Positions 52,829 through 62,142 of a stretch of DNA of 64,000 nucleotides are shown here, in pieces (within the stretch, counting starts at the first letter, position 1; the number at the start of each line of letters is the position of its first letter). The stretch is from Actinomadura rubteroloni (GTDB lineage Bacteria; Actinomycetota; Actinomycetes; Streptosporangiales; Streptosporangiaceae): assembly GCF_002911665.1 (NCBI RefSeq), contig NZ_MTBP01000002.1:496001-560000 (forward strand), given 5' to 3'. Below the pieces are notes generated by a model. The model worked only from the letters and a program-made list of their open reading frames with translations. It ran no database searches and was not told the origin of the DNA. The translations under genes and the position numbers were made by a program.

Positions 52829-53644
52829 TCAGCTCCCCGCGGGCATCGGGCCGATCCACTTCTCGTAGATCCGCCGGTAGGAGCCGTCGGCGCGGGCCGT
52901 CGCGATCACCTGGTCGATGATCTTCACGAGGCCGGGGTTCTGGTCCTTGCGGACGGCGAACCCGTACTTCTCGCCCGTGTCGTAGTTGCCGTCCAGTCCG
53001 TAGGCGGCGTTGGCGGGGTCCTTCAGCCAGCCCTGGATCACCGGGTAGTCCTCGATGATCACGTTGACGCGGCCGGTGCGCAGGCCGTTGAGCAGCGACG
53101 CCGAGTCCTTGAACGAGACCGTGTCGAGCTTCTGCGAGCGCGCGTACTCCTCGCCCGTCGTGGACGCCTGGGAGCCGACCTTCACGCCCGCGTCCTTCAC
53201 CTCCGCGAGCGTCCCGTACCGCTGGCCCTTCTTGCCCATCAGCGCCTGCGTCGCGGTGAAGTACGGCGTGCTGAAGGTGAGGAACCGGGCGCGGTCCGGC
53301 TTGATCGTCATGCCCGCCGCCGCGAGGTCGCACTTGCCGGCGTTGAGCGCCGAGCCGGTCTTGATCGTCTCGAACGGCGTGTCCACGATCTTCTGCGTCA
53401 CGCCCAGCTTCTTCGCGACGAGGTCGATCAGGTCGACGTCGAACCCGACGACCTTGCCGCCCTGCTCGGACTGGAACGGCGGATACGGCAGGTGCGTGCA
53501 GGTGGTGAGCGCGCCCTTCTTGACGAGGTGCGCGCCCTGGACGGTGGCGGAGTCGTCGCCGCCGCAGGCGGTTGCCCCGGCGGCCAGGGCCAGCGCGGTG
53601 AGGGCCGCGCCGAGCGCGGTGCGGACGGGTCTGCGTCCGGGCAT
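52829..53644 (-). CDS. Amino acid ABC transporter substrate-binding lipoprotein
   Basis: A 271-residue SBP family 3 lipoprotein. The signal is [22 protein letters not shown] with the lipid-modified cysteine at residue 27 or so. The mature part has the amino-acid-binding signature [16 protein letters not shown], an Arg in [15 protein letters not shown], and [14 protein letters not shown] near the hinge. Start ATG 53644 with GGAGG 7 nt upstream. It heads the three-gene transporter operon. Ligand probably glutamine, glutamate or another polar amino acid. Confidence 0.94.
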   Translation of the reverse strand: MPGRRPVRTALGAALTALALAAGATACGGDDSATVQGAHLVKKGALTTCTHLPYPPFQSEQGGKVVGFDVDLIDLVAKKLGVTQKIVDTPFETIKTGSALNAGKCDLAAAGMTIKPDRARFLTFSTPYFTATQALMGKKGQRYGTLAEVKDAGVKVGSQASTTGEEYARSQKLDTVSFKDSASLLNGLRTGRVNVIIEDYPVIQGWLKDPANAAYGLDGNYDTGEKYGFAVRKDQNPGLVKIIDQVIATARADGSYRRIYEKWIGPMPAGS

Positions 53645-53796
53645 AGGGAGCCTCCTTCGGATCACGAAGATCAACGCACTCTGCCACGGTCCGTGGCCGG
53701 AGGCGAAGGGCGGGGGCGCGGAGCCGCCCGTCCCCCGTTCCCTTTCCCGGAACTTGACGTGGCGATCGCGGCGCCGGTCCACGACCGCTCCTTACC

Positions 53797-54801
53797 ATGA
53801 TCAACATTGTGGACGTCTCCTCCTTGCTGCACTCGCTCGGCGACCGCGTGACCGCACCGGCCGGTCCGGTGGTCCCGCGCGCCGACGCGCACGCCCTGGC
53901 CGAGCGCCTGGAGGACTGGACGCGCGCCCGGGGGCTCGGCGCGGGCGTCCGGCCGCTGGCGCGCTGCGAACGGCTGGCCGTCCGGCTGTTCCCGGCCGCG
54001 CCCGCCGACCGCGTCGAACTGTTCGCGCGCTGGACGGTCTGGGCGTTCGCCCTGGACGACCTCACCGACACCGATCCCGTCGGCCGCAGCGCCAACGCGG
54101 TGCACTCGCTCTACGCCGACCTGCTCGGCGCGCTGCGGCGCGGCGCGGCCCGGCCCGGTGCGCGCCCGCTGGAGGAGTCGCTGGCCGAGCTGTGGCGGGA
54201 GACCGGCCCGCAGATGAGCCGGACGTGGCGGCGCCGCTTCGTGTCCCATCTGGAGGACCACCGGACGGGCTGCGCGCAGGAGGCCGTCGACCGCCGGATG
54301 GGCGACCTGCCCACGCCGCGCGCGTACCCGAAGCTGCGGCGGCGCGCGGCGGCTCCGTTCCTGTTCGACCTGATCGAGCCGGTGCTCGGCGTGGAGCTGC
54401 CGCGCCCGGTGCTCGGCACGCCGTGCTGGACGACGCTGATCGAGGGCACGGCCGACGTCATGGCCTGGTGCAACGACGTCGCGTCCTATCCGCGCGAGAC
54501 CAAGGACGGCGACGTCCACAACCTCCTGACCGTCCTGTCGGCCGCGTACGGGCTCGGCCCGCAGGAGGCGGGCGCGGCCGTCGCCGACCGCATCGAGGCG
54601 CGGACCGAGCAGGTCGCGCGGGCCGCGCGCGGCATGCCCGGCACGCTGGACGCCGTGGACTGCGCGCCGGAGGACCGCGCCGCCGTGGAGCGCGTCGCCC
54701 GCGTCCTGCGCGAGGCGCCCCGCGCGCATCTGGACTGGCTCGGCGAGTCCGGCCGGTACCTGGACCACCTCTGGGCGGACCTGTCGTCCGTCGCGCTCTG
54801 A
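53797..54801 (+). CDS. Class I terpene synthase (terpene synthase family 2)
   Basis: A 334-residue isoprenoid cyclase. The first metal-binding motif is DDLTD (D87, D88) in WAFALDDLTDTD, and the second (NSE) is N226-D-V-A-S230-Y-P-R-E234, both complete, with the RY pair replaced near the C-terminus by GRYLDHLW. The size is that of a bacterial mono- or sesquiterpene synthase without an added domain. It is an orphan: no prenyltransferase, P450 or methyltransferase lies next to it. Neighbours are an ArsR regulator and an MFS transporter on the next genes. The start ATG at 53797 has only a weak ribosome binding region; GTG 53809 is an alternative. Product unknown. Confidence 0.9.
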   Translation: MINIVDVSSLLHSLGDRVTAPAGPVVPRADAHALAERLEDWTRARGLGAGVRPLARCERLAVRLFPAAPADRVELFARWTVWAFALDDLTDTDPVGRSANAVHSLYADLLGALRRGAARPGARPLEESLAELWRETGPQMSRTWRRRFVSHLEDHRTGCAQEAVDRRMGDLPTPRAYPKLRRRAAAPFLFDLIEPVLGVELPRPVLGTPCWTTLIEGTADVMAWCNDVASYPRETKDGDVHNLLTVLSAAYGLGPQEAGAAVADRIEARTEQVARAARGMPGTLDAVDCAPEDRAAVERVARVLREAPRAHLDWLGESGRYLDHLWADLSSVAL

Positions 54802-54805
54802 CGGC

Positions 54806-55774
54806 TCAGTCCCCGGCCGCCGCGAGCGCGTCGCCCGCCGCCGTCCGCGCGTACAGGACGCGGCGGCCGAGCCGGTGCCCGGTGACGAGCCCGCAGGCGC
54901 GCAGGACGCCGAGGTGCTGGCTGACCGCGCCGGGCGTCACGCCGAGCCGGCGCGCGATGTCGGTCGTCGCGGCGGGCGTCGCGATCGCCGCGAGGACGGC
55001 CGCGCGGCCCCGGCCGATCAGCGCGGCGAGCGCGTCCGGCGGCGCGGCGGGGGCGGTCTCCCAGAGCGTCCCGACGCCGACCGGCGGGTAGCTGAGCATC
55101 GGCTGGTAGGGCGGGATCATGACCGACACCTGCGGCCAGACGAACGCGCTCGGCACGAGCAGCAGGCCCCGGCCGAGCAGCGGGACGCGGTAGTCCCACT
55201 CGCGGTCCACGGTGAGGACGCCGTCGCGCCACGCGACGCCGGGGTGCAGGTCGGCGAACACGCCCTCGGCGCCGCGCACGCCGAGCGCCTGGGTGCGGCG
55301 CAGGACGTCGCCCTCCAGCAGGTCCCGGACGCGCTCCCAGGACGGCGCGAGCGCGATCTCCCAGTACCGCTCCAGCAGCCCGGTGACGCGGTCGAGCGTC
55401 GCGGCGGGGTCGGCGGCGAGCGCGGCGCGGGCGGCCCGCGCCGCCCGGACGGGCTCCAACTCGCCGATCTCCTCGGCGACGGTCGCGGGCGGCGTCGCGG
55501 CGACCCGCGCCAGCTCGGCCGCGAAGTCGGGCAGCGGGCTCCCCGGCGGCGGGGTGAGGAAGTCGGGGATGTACCCGGCCGGCGGGATCAGGGCGCGCAG
55601 CGGCGCGAGGTCCAGGCCGCGCAGCTTCGGCGCGACCGTCCGGACCCACGGCAGGTGCAGGGCGTGCCCGGACGGGTCGGCGAGCACGCGCAGGCTCCGC
55701 ACGGCCTCCCAGAGCGGGGAGAACGCGAACCGGACGCGCGCCACGTCCCCCGGCGCGAAACCGAACTCGATCAC
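54806..55774 (-). CDS. ArsR-family winged-helix regulator with DUF5937-type N-terminal domain
   Basis: A 322-residue transcription factor. Residues about 1-220 form a conserved domain of unknown function typical of large actinobacterial ArsR proteins (MIEFGFAPGDVARVRFAFSP; VPLLGRGLLLVPSAFVWPQ). The C-terminal winged helix is TTDIARRLGVTPGAVSQHLGVLRACGLV with the wing RRVLYARTA, and no CxC metal site. The gene faces the terpene synthase (4 bp between stops) and is divergent from the MFS transporter (72 bp apart), so it probably regulates the transporter and itself. It may sense a terpene-like or other small molecule (inference). Start GTG 55774. Confidence 0.88.
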   Translation of the reverse strand: MIEFGFAPGDVARVRFAFSPLWEAVRSLRVLADPSGHALHLPWVRTVAPKLRGLDLAPLRALIPPAGYIPDFLTPPPGSPLPDFAAELARVAATPPATVAEEIGELEPVRAARAARAALAADPAATLDRVTGLLERYWEIALAPSWERVRDLLEGDVLRRTQALGVRGAEGVFADLHPGVAWRDGVLTVDREWDYRVPLLGRGLLLVPSAFVWPQVSVMIPPYQPMLSYPPVGVGTLWETAPAAPPDALAALIGRGRAAVLAAIATPAATTDIARRLGVTPGAVSQHLGVLRACGLVTGHRLGRRVLYARTAAGDALAAAGD

Positions 55775-55845
55775 CCCGGCCTCCTCCTTTCAGTCCAGGC
55801 TAAATCAGTTGGGCGGGAACCCGGCCGCCCCGCAGGATCGCGGAC

Positions 55846-57072
55846 GTGGCCTCCCTCGACTCCCCCGCCCCTCCCGGCCGGTTCGCCGCGTTCCTCGCGC
55901 CCCGGATCGGCGGCCTCCCGCGCGTCTTCTGGGTGCTGTGGGCCGGGACCCTGATCAACCGGCTCGGCACGATGGTCGAGCCGTTCCTCGGGCTCTACCT
56001 CGTCACCGCGCGCGGCCTGTCGGTCGGCGCGGCGGGCGCGGTCGTCGCCGTGCTGGGCGCCGGGTCGCTCGCCGGGCAGCTCGCGGGCGGCTACCTCGCC
56101 GACCGCGTCGGCCGCCGCGTCACGCTGACGGGCGGGACGGTCGGCGCGGGCGCGGCGATGCTGGCCGTCGGGTACGCGGACGGCATCCCGTCGATCATCG
56201 CGGCGGCGCTGGCCTGCGGGTTCTTCCTCGACATGCACCGGCCCGCGTCGGCGGCCGTCGTCGCCGACGTCATCGGGCCGCACGACCGGCCGCGCGCGTT
56301 CGGGCTGCTGTTCTGGGCCGTCAACCTCGGCTTCGCGACCGCGATGGTCCTCGGCGGCGTGCTGGCCGCGCACGGGTACCTGCTGCTGTTCTGGATCGAC
56401 GCGCTCACCTGCGCGGCGTACGGGCTGCTGGTGTGGCGGGCCGTCCCGGAGACCCGTCCGGAGCGGACCCGCGACGACGCGGGCGGCGGCTTCGCCGACG
56501 TGCTGCGCGACCGCGTCCTGGTGGCCTACGTCGGGCTCTCCGCGATCTACGTGTTCGTCATCCTCCAGAGCATGACGACGATGCCGCTGGCGATGCGGGC
56601 GGACGGTCTCGGCCCCGGCGCGTACGGAGCGGCCGTCGCGGCGAACGGCGTCCTGATCGTCGTCGTGCAGCCGGTGGTGAACACCTGGCTGGCCCGCCGT
56701 GACCACTCCCGCGTGCTGGTCGCCGGGAACGCGCTCGCCGGGGTCGGGATCGGGCTGACCGCGCTCGTCGACTCGCTGCCCGGCTACATCGTCACCGTGC
56801 TGCTGTGGACGTGCGGGGAGATCGTGTCCTCGGCCGTCCTCCAGGCCGTCGTCGCCGACCTCGCCCCGCCGCACCTGCGCGGCCGGTACAACGCCGCGTA
56901 CGGCGTCGCGTGGGCGGGCGGGTACCTGGTCGCGCCGCTCGGCGGCACCCAGCTCCTCGGCCTCGGCGCGCCCGTGCTGTGGCTGACGTCCGGGGGCCTC
57001 GGCCTGGCCGCCGCGCTCGGCCAGCTCGCGCTCGCCCCGGCGATCCGCCGCCGCCACTTCTCGTCAGTTTGA
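55846..57072 (+). CDS. MFS transporter (multidrug efflux-like)
   Basis: A 408-residue 12-helix transporter of the major facilitator superfamily. The motif A loop between helices 2 and 3 is GGYLADRVGRRVTLTGG; the second half starts after a central loop (ETRPERTRDDAGGGFADVL). VFWVLWAGTLINRLGTMVEPFL is helix 1, and helix 5 has WAVNLGFATAMVLGG, the antiporter-like motif C. Substrate unknown; divergent with the ArsR regulator, typical of regulator-exporter pairs. GTG start 55846, with only a weak ribosome binding site. Confidence 0.92.
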   Translation: MASLDSPAPPGRFAAFLAPRIGGLPRVFWVLWAGTLINRLGTMVEPFLGLYLVTARGLSVGAAGAVVAVLGAGSLAGQLAGGYLADRVGRRVTLTGGTVGAGAAMLAVGYADGIPSIIAAALACGFFLDMHRPASAAVVADVIGPHDRPRAFGLLFWAVNLGFATAMVLGGVLAAHGYLLLFWIDALTCAAYGLLVWRAVPETRPERTRDDAGGGFADVLRDRVLVAYVGLSAIYVFVILQSMTTMPLAMRADGLGPGAYGAAVAANGVLIVVVQPVVNTWLARRDHSRVLVAGNALAGVGIGLTALVDSLPGYIVTVLLWTCGEIVSSAVLQAVVADLAPPHLRGRYNAAYGVAWAGGYLVAPLGGTQLLGLGAPVLWLTSGGLGLAAALGQLALAPAIRRRHFSSV

Positions 57073-57105
57073 CGATACCGGGGGCCGGTGATCTAGGCTG
57101 ATCGT

Positions 57106-58896
57106 GTGCCTCAGCTCAGGATCGCTCTCGCGCAGGTGAACCCGACCGTCGGCGACCTCGACGGCAACGCCCGCCTCATCGTGGAATGGGCGCGGCGCGC
57201 CGCCGACCGCGGCGCCCACCTCGTCCTGTTCCCCGAGATGATGCTCACCGGCTACCCCGTCGAGGACCTGGCGCTGCGCGGGTCGTTCGTCACGGCGTCC
57301 CGGCGGGCGCTGGAGCGGGTCGCGCGGCGGCTCGCCGACGAGGGGCTCGGCGAGCTGCCCGTCGTCACCGGCTACCTGGACCGCCGCGCCGACGCCACCG
57401 GCGGACGCCTCGGCCAGCCCGCCGGGGCGCCGCTCAACGCCGCCGCGTGGCTGCACCGGGGCGAGGTCGCGGTGCGGTCCGCCAAGCACCACCTGCCGAA
57501 CTACGGCGTGTTCGACGAGTACCGCATCTTCGTCCCGGGCGACCGGCTCCCGGTCGTGCGGCTGCACGGCGTGGACGTCGCCACGATCGTCTGCGAGGAC
57601 CTCTGGCAGGACGGCGGCCCGGCGAGCGCCGCCGGGGCCGCCCGCGCGGGCCTGCTGCTGGCCCTCAACGCCTCGCCGTACGAGCGGAACAAGGACGACG
57701 TCCGGCTCGACCTGTGCGCGAAGCGGGCGCGCGAGGCGGGCTGCGCGCTCGCCTACGTCAACGCGGTCGGCGGCCAGGACGAGCTGGTCTTCGACGGCGA
57801 CTCGGTCGTCGTCGGCCCCGACGGCGCGCTGCTGGCCCGCGCGCCCCAGTTCGTCGAGCACCTGCTCGTCACCGACCTGGACCTGCCCGCCGCGTCCGAC
57901 GGCACGCCCGCGACGTCCCACGACGACAGCGACGGCACGACGATCACCATCGACCGGTACGCCCTGGACGCCGCCGCGCCCGCCGCCGCCGGCCCCGAGC
58001 CCGCCGAGGTCTTCGAGCCGCTGGACGACCCCGCCGAGATCTACGGCGCGCTCGTGACCGGCACCCGCGACTACGTCCGCAAGAACGGCTTCCGCTCGGT
58101 GATCCTCGGCCTGTCCGGCGGGATCGACTCGGCGCTCGTCGCGACGATCGCCGCCGACGCGATCGGGCCGGAGAACGTCCACGTCGTCCTGCTGCCGAGC
58201 CGCTACTCCACCTCGCACTCGGTGAGCGACGCCGAGGAACTGGTCAAGCGGCAGGGCCTCAACGCCCGGACGGTCGCGATCGCCGACATGGTCGCGGCGT
58301 TCGAGGAGCAACTCGACCTGCACGGCCTGGCCGCCGAGAACCTCCAGGCCCGCATCCGCGCGAACGTCTGGATGGGCCTGTCCAACGAGCACGGCCACCT
58401 CGTCCTCACCGGCGGCAATAAGAGCGAGCTGGCGACCGGCTACTCCACGCTCTACGGCGACTCGGCGGGCGGCTTCGCGCCGATCAAGGACCTCGTCAAG
58501 ACCAGCGTGTGGGCGCTCGCGCGGTGGCGGAACACCGCCGTCGGGTCGGACGTGCCGTTCCTGCACCCGTTCCCCGACGAGCCGATCCCGGACGAGATCA
58601 TCGTCAAGGAGCCGTCGGCGGAGCTGCGGCCCGGCCAGCGCGACGTCGACAGCCTGCCGCCCTACGACGAGCTGGACCCGCTGCTCGTGGACTACGTCGA
58701 ACGCGACCTCGGCCACGACGCGCTCATCGACGCCGGGCACGACCCGGAGCTGGTCGACAGGATCATCCGGCTGGTGGACCTCGCGGAGTACAAGCGCCGC
58801 CAGTACCCGCCGGGGCCGAAGATCACGGCGAAGAACTTCGGCCGCGACCGGCGGCTCCCCATCACCAACCGGTGGCGGGAGCCGTCGGAGCAGTGA
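57106..58896 (+). CDS. nadE: Glutamine-dependent NAD+ synthetase NadE
   Basis: A 596-residue two-domain enzyme. Residues 1 to about 270 are a nitrilase-fold glutaminase with the Glu-Lys-Cys triad in LFPEMMLTGYP, SAKHHLPNYGVFDE and TIVCEDLWQDG. Residues about 305-596 are the NAD synthetase with the P-loop LGLSGGIDSALVATIA, and GNKSELATGYSTLYGDSAGG. Ammonia passes between the sites. The start GTG 57106 is 6 nt after TAGGCT (57094-57099) with TTGACG upstream, a leaderless promoter. Its stop lies in a four-copy 11-bp tandem repeat. The NAD pathway starts with nadA at 24.9 kb. Confidence 0.97.
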   Translation: MPQLRIALAQVNPTVGDLDGNARLIVEWARRAADRGAHLVLFPEMMLTGYPVEDLALRGSFVTASRRALERVARRLADEGLGELPVVTGYLDRRADATGGRLGQPAGAPLNAAAWLHRGEVAVRSAKHHLPNYGVFDEYRIFVPGDRLPVVRLHGVDVATIVCEDLWQDGGPASAAGAARAGLLLALNASPYERNKDDVRLDLCAKRAREAGCALAYVNAVGGQDELVFDGDSVVVGPDGALLARAPQFVEHLLVTDLDLPAASDGTPATSHDDSDGTTITIDRYALDAAAPAAAGPEPAEVFEPLDDPAEIYGALVTGTRDYVRKNGFRSVILGLSGGIDSALVATIAADAIGPENVHVVLLPSRYSTSHSVSDAEELVKRQGLNARTVAIADMVAAFEEQLDLHGLAAENLQARIRANVWMGLSNEHGHLVLTGGNKSELATGYSTLYGDSAGGFAPIKDLVKTSVWALARWRNTAVGSDVPFLHPFPDEPIPDEIIVKEPSAELRPGQRDVDSLPPYDELDPLLVDYVERDLGHDALIDAGHDPELVDRIIRLVDLAEYKRRQYPPGPKITAKNFGRDRRLPITNRWREPSEQ

Positions 58897-58933
58897 CGCG
58901 GCAGTGACGCGGCAGTGACCCGGCAGTGCCCCG
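58890..58933. repeat. Four tandem 11-bp repeats at the nadE 3' end
   Basis: GCAGTGACGCG (58890-58900), GCAGTGACGCG (58901-58911), GCAGTGACCCG (58912-58922), GCAGTGCCCCG (58923-58933). The first unit includes the nadE TGA. The array ends exactly where the convergent SpoIIE gene stops. Each of the first three units carries a TGA. Confidence 0.9.
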
Positions 58934-61045
58934 CTACTCGCGGTGGTGGTTCTCCCCGGGCCAGGACGGGACGGGCTCGTCGTCCTTCTCGTCCTGCCCC
59001 GGCACCGCCTGCTCGCACCACACGACCTTGCCCGCCGCCGTCCGGCGCGTGCCCCACCGGTCGGCGAGCTGGCTCACCACGAGCAGGCCGCGCCCGCCCT
59101 CCTCGTCGTCGTCGGCGTGCCGGAGCCGGGGCAGCGCCGCCGACCCGTCCAGCACCTCGCAGACGAGCGACCGCTCGTAGAGCAGCCGCAACTCGATCGG
59201 GCCCTTGGCGTCCTTGGCGTACCGCATCGCGTTCGTGATCAGCTCGGTGGCCAGCAGCTCGGTGCTGTAGACGAGGTCCGACAGGCCCCACGCGTCGAGC
59301 TGCGTCCGGACGAACCCGCGCGCCCGGCGCACCGCCGCCGGCTCCGACGGGACGACCCACGACGCGAACCGGTCCTCGGGCAGGCGCCGCAGCCGCGAGA
59401 TCAGCACGGCGATGTCGTCGCGGTGCTGGTCGGCGTAGACGCCCGCGAGGATCGCCTTGGCCATCTCCTCCATCGGCCGCGTCGCGGTGTCCACACCGAA
59501 GACGCTCTGGAGCCGGGCCAGGCCGTCGTCGATGTCGCGGCCCCGGTTCTCCACCAGGCCGTCGGTGTAGATGACGAAGACGCTGCCGTCCTCGACCGCG
59601 AACTCGCGGCTCTCGATCGCCGCGCCGCCCGCCACGCCGAGCGGCGGCGCGGGCGGGATCGTCAGGTACTCGTTGGTGCCGTCCGGCGCGACCAGCAGCG
59701 GCGGCAGATGGCCCGCCGAGGCGATCTCCAGCGTCCCCGACGTCGCGTCGTACACCGCGTACAGGCACGTCGCGAAGTGCGGCTCCTGCTCGCCCAGCTC
59801 GATCATCAGCTCATGCATGACGTGCAGCGCGTCGGCCGGGGGGAGTTCCAGGTTCGCGAGCGTGTGCAGGGCCGTGCGGAGCCGTCCCATCGTGACGGCG
59901 GCCTTCACGCCGTGGCCCGCGACGTCCCCGACGATCAGCGCGACCCGCGCGCCCGGCAGCGCGATCGACTCGTACCAGTCGCCGCCGACCTCGACCAGCT
60001 TGCTGCCCGGCAGGTAGCGGTGCCGGACCTCGACCGGCGACGGCGCCGACAGCCCGGTCGGCAGCAGGCTGCGCTGGAGCGCGAGCGCGGTGGCGCGCTC
60101 GCGGCTGAACCGGCGCGCGTTGTCGACCACGATCGCGGCGCGGTTGGCGAACTCCATGCCGATCTCGACGTCGTAGGCGTCGAACCGGCGGAAGCCCGGG
60201 ATGCGGGAGCAGGCGATGAAGCCGAGCAGGGTGTCCCGCGCGACGAGCGGCAGCAGGACCATCGACACGCCGGTCAGCAGTTCCTCGGCCGGGGCGCGGC
60301 GCCACCGTCCGGCGATCTCGCGGGCCGCGTCGGCGTCCAGGACGGGCAGGTGGACGGGCCGCGCGGTCTCCAGCACGTCCCGGTAGGGCGTCCCGTCCGG
60401 AAAGACCAGAACCTCCCCTTCCGGGAATGTCGCGGTCCACAGTTCGTTGCCGTCGTCGGACGTGACCGCGAGGCGCCGCAGCACCGCCGCACCGCTCTCG
60501 GCGTGGACCTCGTCGGCCGCGACCAGGCTCTCCAGGACCAGGACCTCGGCGTAGGTGCAGTAGTGCGGGACGACGACGTCCACGAGCCCGCGTGCGCTCT
60601 GGTCGAGGTCGAGCGAGGCGCCGAACCGGGTGAGCTGGTCGTCCATCAGCGCGCGGCGCATGCGCGCCGGGTCCTGGTAGCGCTCGCTCGGCGGCAGCGC
60701 GACCCGGACGAACAGCAGCCCCGACGGCGCTCCGGCGGAGTCCTCGGCGACCATCGGCTGCGCGGTGACGACCGCGTCGGTCGTGCCCGCCTCCCCGCGC
60801 CGCACGGACAGGACGGCGGTGCGCTCCTGGCGCGCGGTGATGCCCTCCAGCAGGGCTTCCAGATCGGCCTTGGCGTCCCCGTCGACCAGGTCGGCCGCCG
60901 GGCGGCCGATCAGCTCCGCCGGTCTGCGCCCGACCACCTGCTCGGCGTTCGGGCCGCACTGGACGATCCGGCGCTCGCCGTCGACGCCCAGCACGAGCGT
61001 CCGCGAGGCCGAGTCGTCGGTGGGCGCATCGCCGCGCGGGGCCAT
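58934..61045 (-). CDS. PAS-GAF-SpoIIE phosphatase-HATPase anti-sigma regulator
   Basis: A 703-residue signalling protein. Order: a PAS domain (about 10-125; CGPNAEQVVGRRPAELIGRP), a GAF domain (about 150-320; LLTGVSMVLLPLVARDTLLG), a PP2C-type SpoIIE phosphatase (about 335-550; VGGDWYES, GDVAGHGVKAAV, IYTDGLVENRG, DDIAVL) and a C-terminal GHKL ATPase like RsbW (LATELITNAMRYAK, GGRGLLVV). Such proteins both phosphorylate and dephosphorylate anti-sigma antagonists, controlling an alternative sigma factor. No sigma factor or antagonist is next to it. ATG 61045 is preceded by AGGTGA 8 nt upstream; upstream in-frame GTGs at 61057 and 61072 exist. Confidence 0.92.
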   Translation of the reverse strand: MAPRGDAPTDDSASRTLVLGVDGERRIVQCGPNAEQVVGRRPAELIGRPAADLVDGDAKADLEALLEGITARQERTAVLSVRRGEAGTTDAVVTAQPMVAEDSAGAPSGLLFVRVALPPSERYQDPARMRRALMDDQLTRFGASLDLDQSARGLVDVVVPHYCTYAEVLVLESLVAADEVHAESGAAVLRRLAVTSDDGNELWTATFPEGEVLVFPDGTPYRDVLETARPVHLPVLDADAAREIAGRWRRAPAEELLTGVSMVLLPLVARDTLLGFIACSRIPGFRRFDAYDVEIGMEFANRAAIVVDNARRFSRERATALALQRSLLPTGLSAPSPVEVRHRYLPGSKLVEVGGDWYESIALPGARVALIVGDVAGHGVKAAVTMGRLRTALHTLANLELPPADALHVMHELMIELGEQEPHFATCLYAVYDATSGTLEIASAGHLPPLLVAPDGTNEYLTIPPAPPLGVAGGAAIESREFAVEDGSVFVIYTDGLVENRGRDIDDGLARLQSVFGVDTATRPMEEMAKAILAGVYADQHRDDIAVLISRLRRLPEDRFASWVVPSEPAAVRRARGFVRTQLDAWGLSDLVYSTELLATELITNAMRYAKDAKGPIELRLLYERSLVCEVLDGSAALPRLRHADDDEEGGRGLLVVSQLADRWGTRRTAAGKVVWCEQAVPGQDEKDDEPVPSWPGENHHRE

Positions 61046-61292
61046 GACGGATTTCACCTGACGCGCTCCCACAGCCAGTCGTCGGACCTGTCCTCCGCGT
61101 CAGTATGGAGCATCTGACGGGCGGAGGGGAGAAGACCACGCTTACCGCCCTGGAAGCGCGCGTTTACGGCCTTTTGCGAACCCCCACGTTGTCTTCCTGG
61201 AATCGACGGGGGTACCCGAATCGTTCTGTTAGTGGCACGATCGTTCAGGTCTGGGTACGCCACCGTGGCGCCTCAAGACCGGAGGTATCTTC

Positions 61293-62141
61293 ATGTCTTC
61301 TGCAATCGGCACCGGCCAGCCGTCCGCGCTCTACGGCGGGACGGGCGGACGGCGCGTCACCGTCCGCGACATCGCCCTCGCCAAGCAGCGGGGCGAGAAG
61401 TGGCCCATGCTCACCGCCTACGACGCGCAGACCGCCCGCGTGTTCGACGCGGCGGGCATCCCCGTCCTGCTCGTCGGGGACTCGGCCGCGATGGTCGTCT
61501 ACGGCTACGACTCCACCATCCCGGTCACCGTGGACGACCTGATCCCGCTCACCGCCGCCGTCGTACGGGGGTCGCAGCGGGCGCTCGTCGTCGCGGACCT
61601 CCCCTTCGGCTCCTACCAGGCCGACGTCCCGACGGCGCTGACGAACGCCGCGCGGTTCCTCAAGGAGGGCGGCGCGCACGCCGTCAAGCTGGAGGGCGGC
61701 CGGCGCGTCGCCCCGCAGATCGAGGCGATGGTCGCGGCCGGGATCCCCGTGATGGGGCACCTCGGCCTGACCCCGCAGTCCGTCAACGTCTTCGGCGGCT
61801 ACCGCGTCCAGGGGCGCGGCGAGTCCGCCGCCGAGCTGATGTCGGACGCCAAGGCGCTGGAGGCGGCGGGCGCGTTCTCGGTCGTCCTGGAGTGCGTGCC
61901 CGAGGAGGTCGCGCGGGAGGTCACCGCCGCGCTGTCGATCCCGACGATCGGGATCGGGGCGGGCGCGGGCACCGACGCGCAGGTCCTCGTCTGGCAGGAC
62001 ATGGCCGGGCTGACGCCGCGCACCGCCAAGTTCGTCAAGAAGTTCGCCGACGTGGACGCGGTGCTCGGCGCCGCCGCCACCGAGTACGCGCGCGAGGTCG
62101 TGGGCGGGACGTTCCCCGGCCCCGAGCACTCCTACCACTGA
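61293..62141 (+). CDS. panB: 3-methyl-2-oxobutanoate hydroxymethyltransferase PanB
   Basis: A 282-residue TIM-barrel enzyme of pantothenate (coenzyme A) synthesis that adds a hydroxymethyl from methylenetetrahydrofolate to ketoisovalerate. Motifs: [20 protein letters not shown] (metal aspartate), [33 protein letters not shown], and the catalytic glutamate in [11 protein letters not shown]. The start ATG 61293 follows GGAGGTATCTTC. The 247-bp region upstream has repeated ATCGTTC motifs. Orthologue of Rv2225, at the end of the conserved block. Confidence 0.97.
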   Translation: MSSAIGTGQPSALYGGTGGRRVTVRDIALAKQRGEKWPMLTAYDAQTARVFDAAGIPVLLVGDSAAMVVYGYDSTIPVTVDDLIPLTAAVVRGSQRALVVADLPFGSYQADVPTALTNAARFLKEGGAHAVKLEGGRRVAPQIEAMVAAGIPVMGHLGLTPQSVNVFGGYRVQGRGESAAELMSDAKALEAAGAFSVVLECVPEEVAREVTAALSIPTIGIGAGAGTDAQVLVWQDMAGLTPRTAKFVKKFADVDAVLGAAATEYAREVVGGTFPGPEHSYH

Positions 62142-62142
62142 T

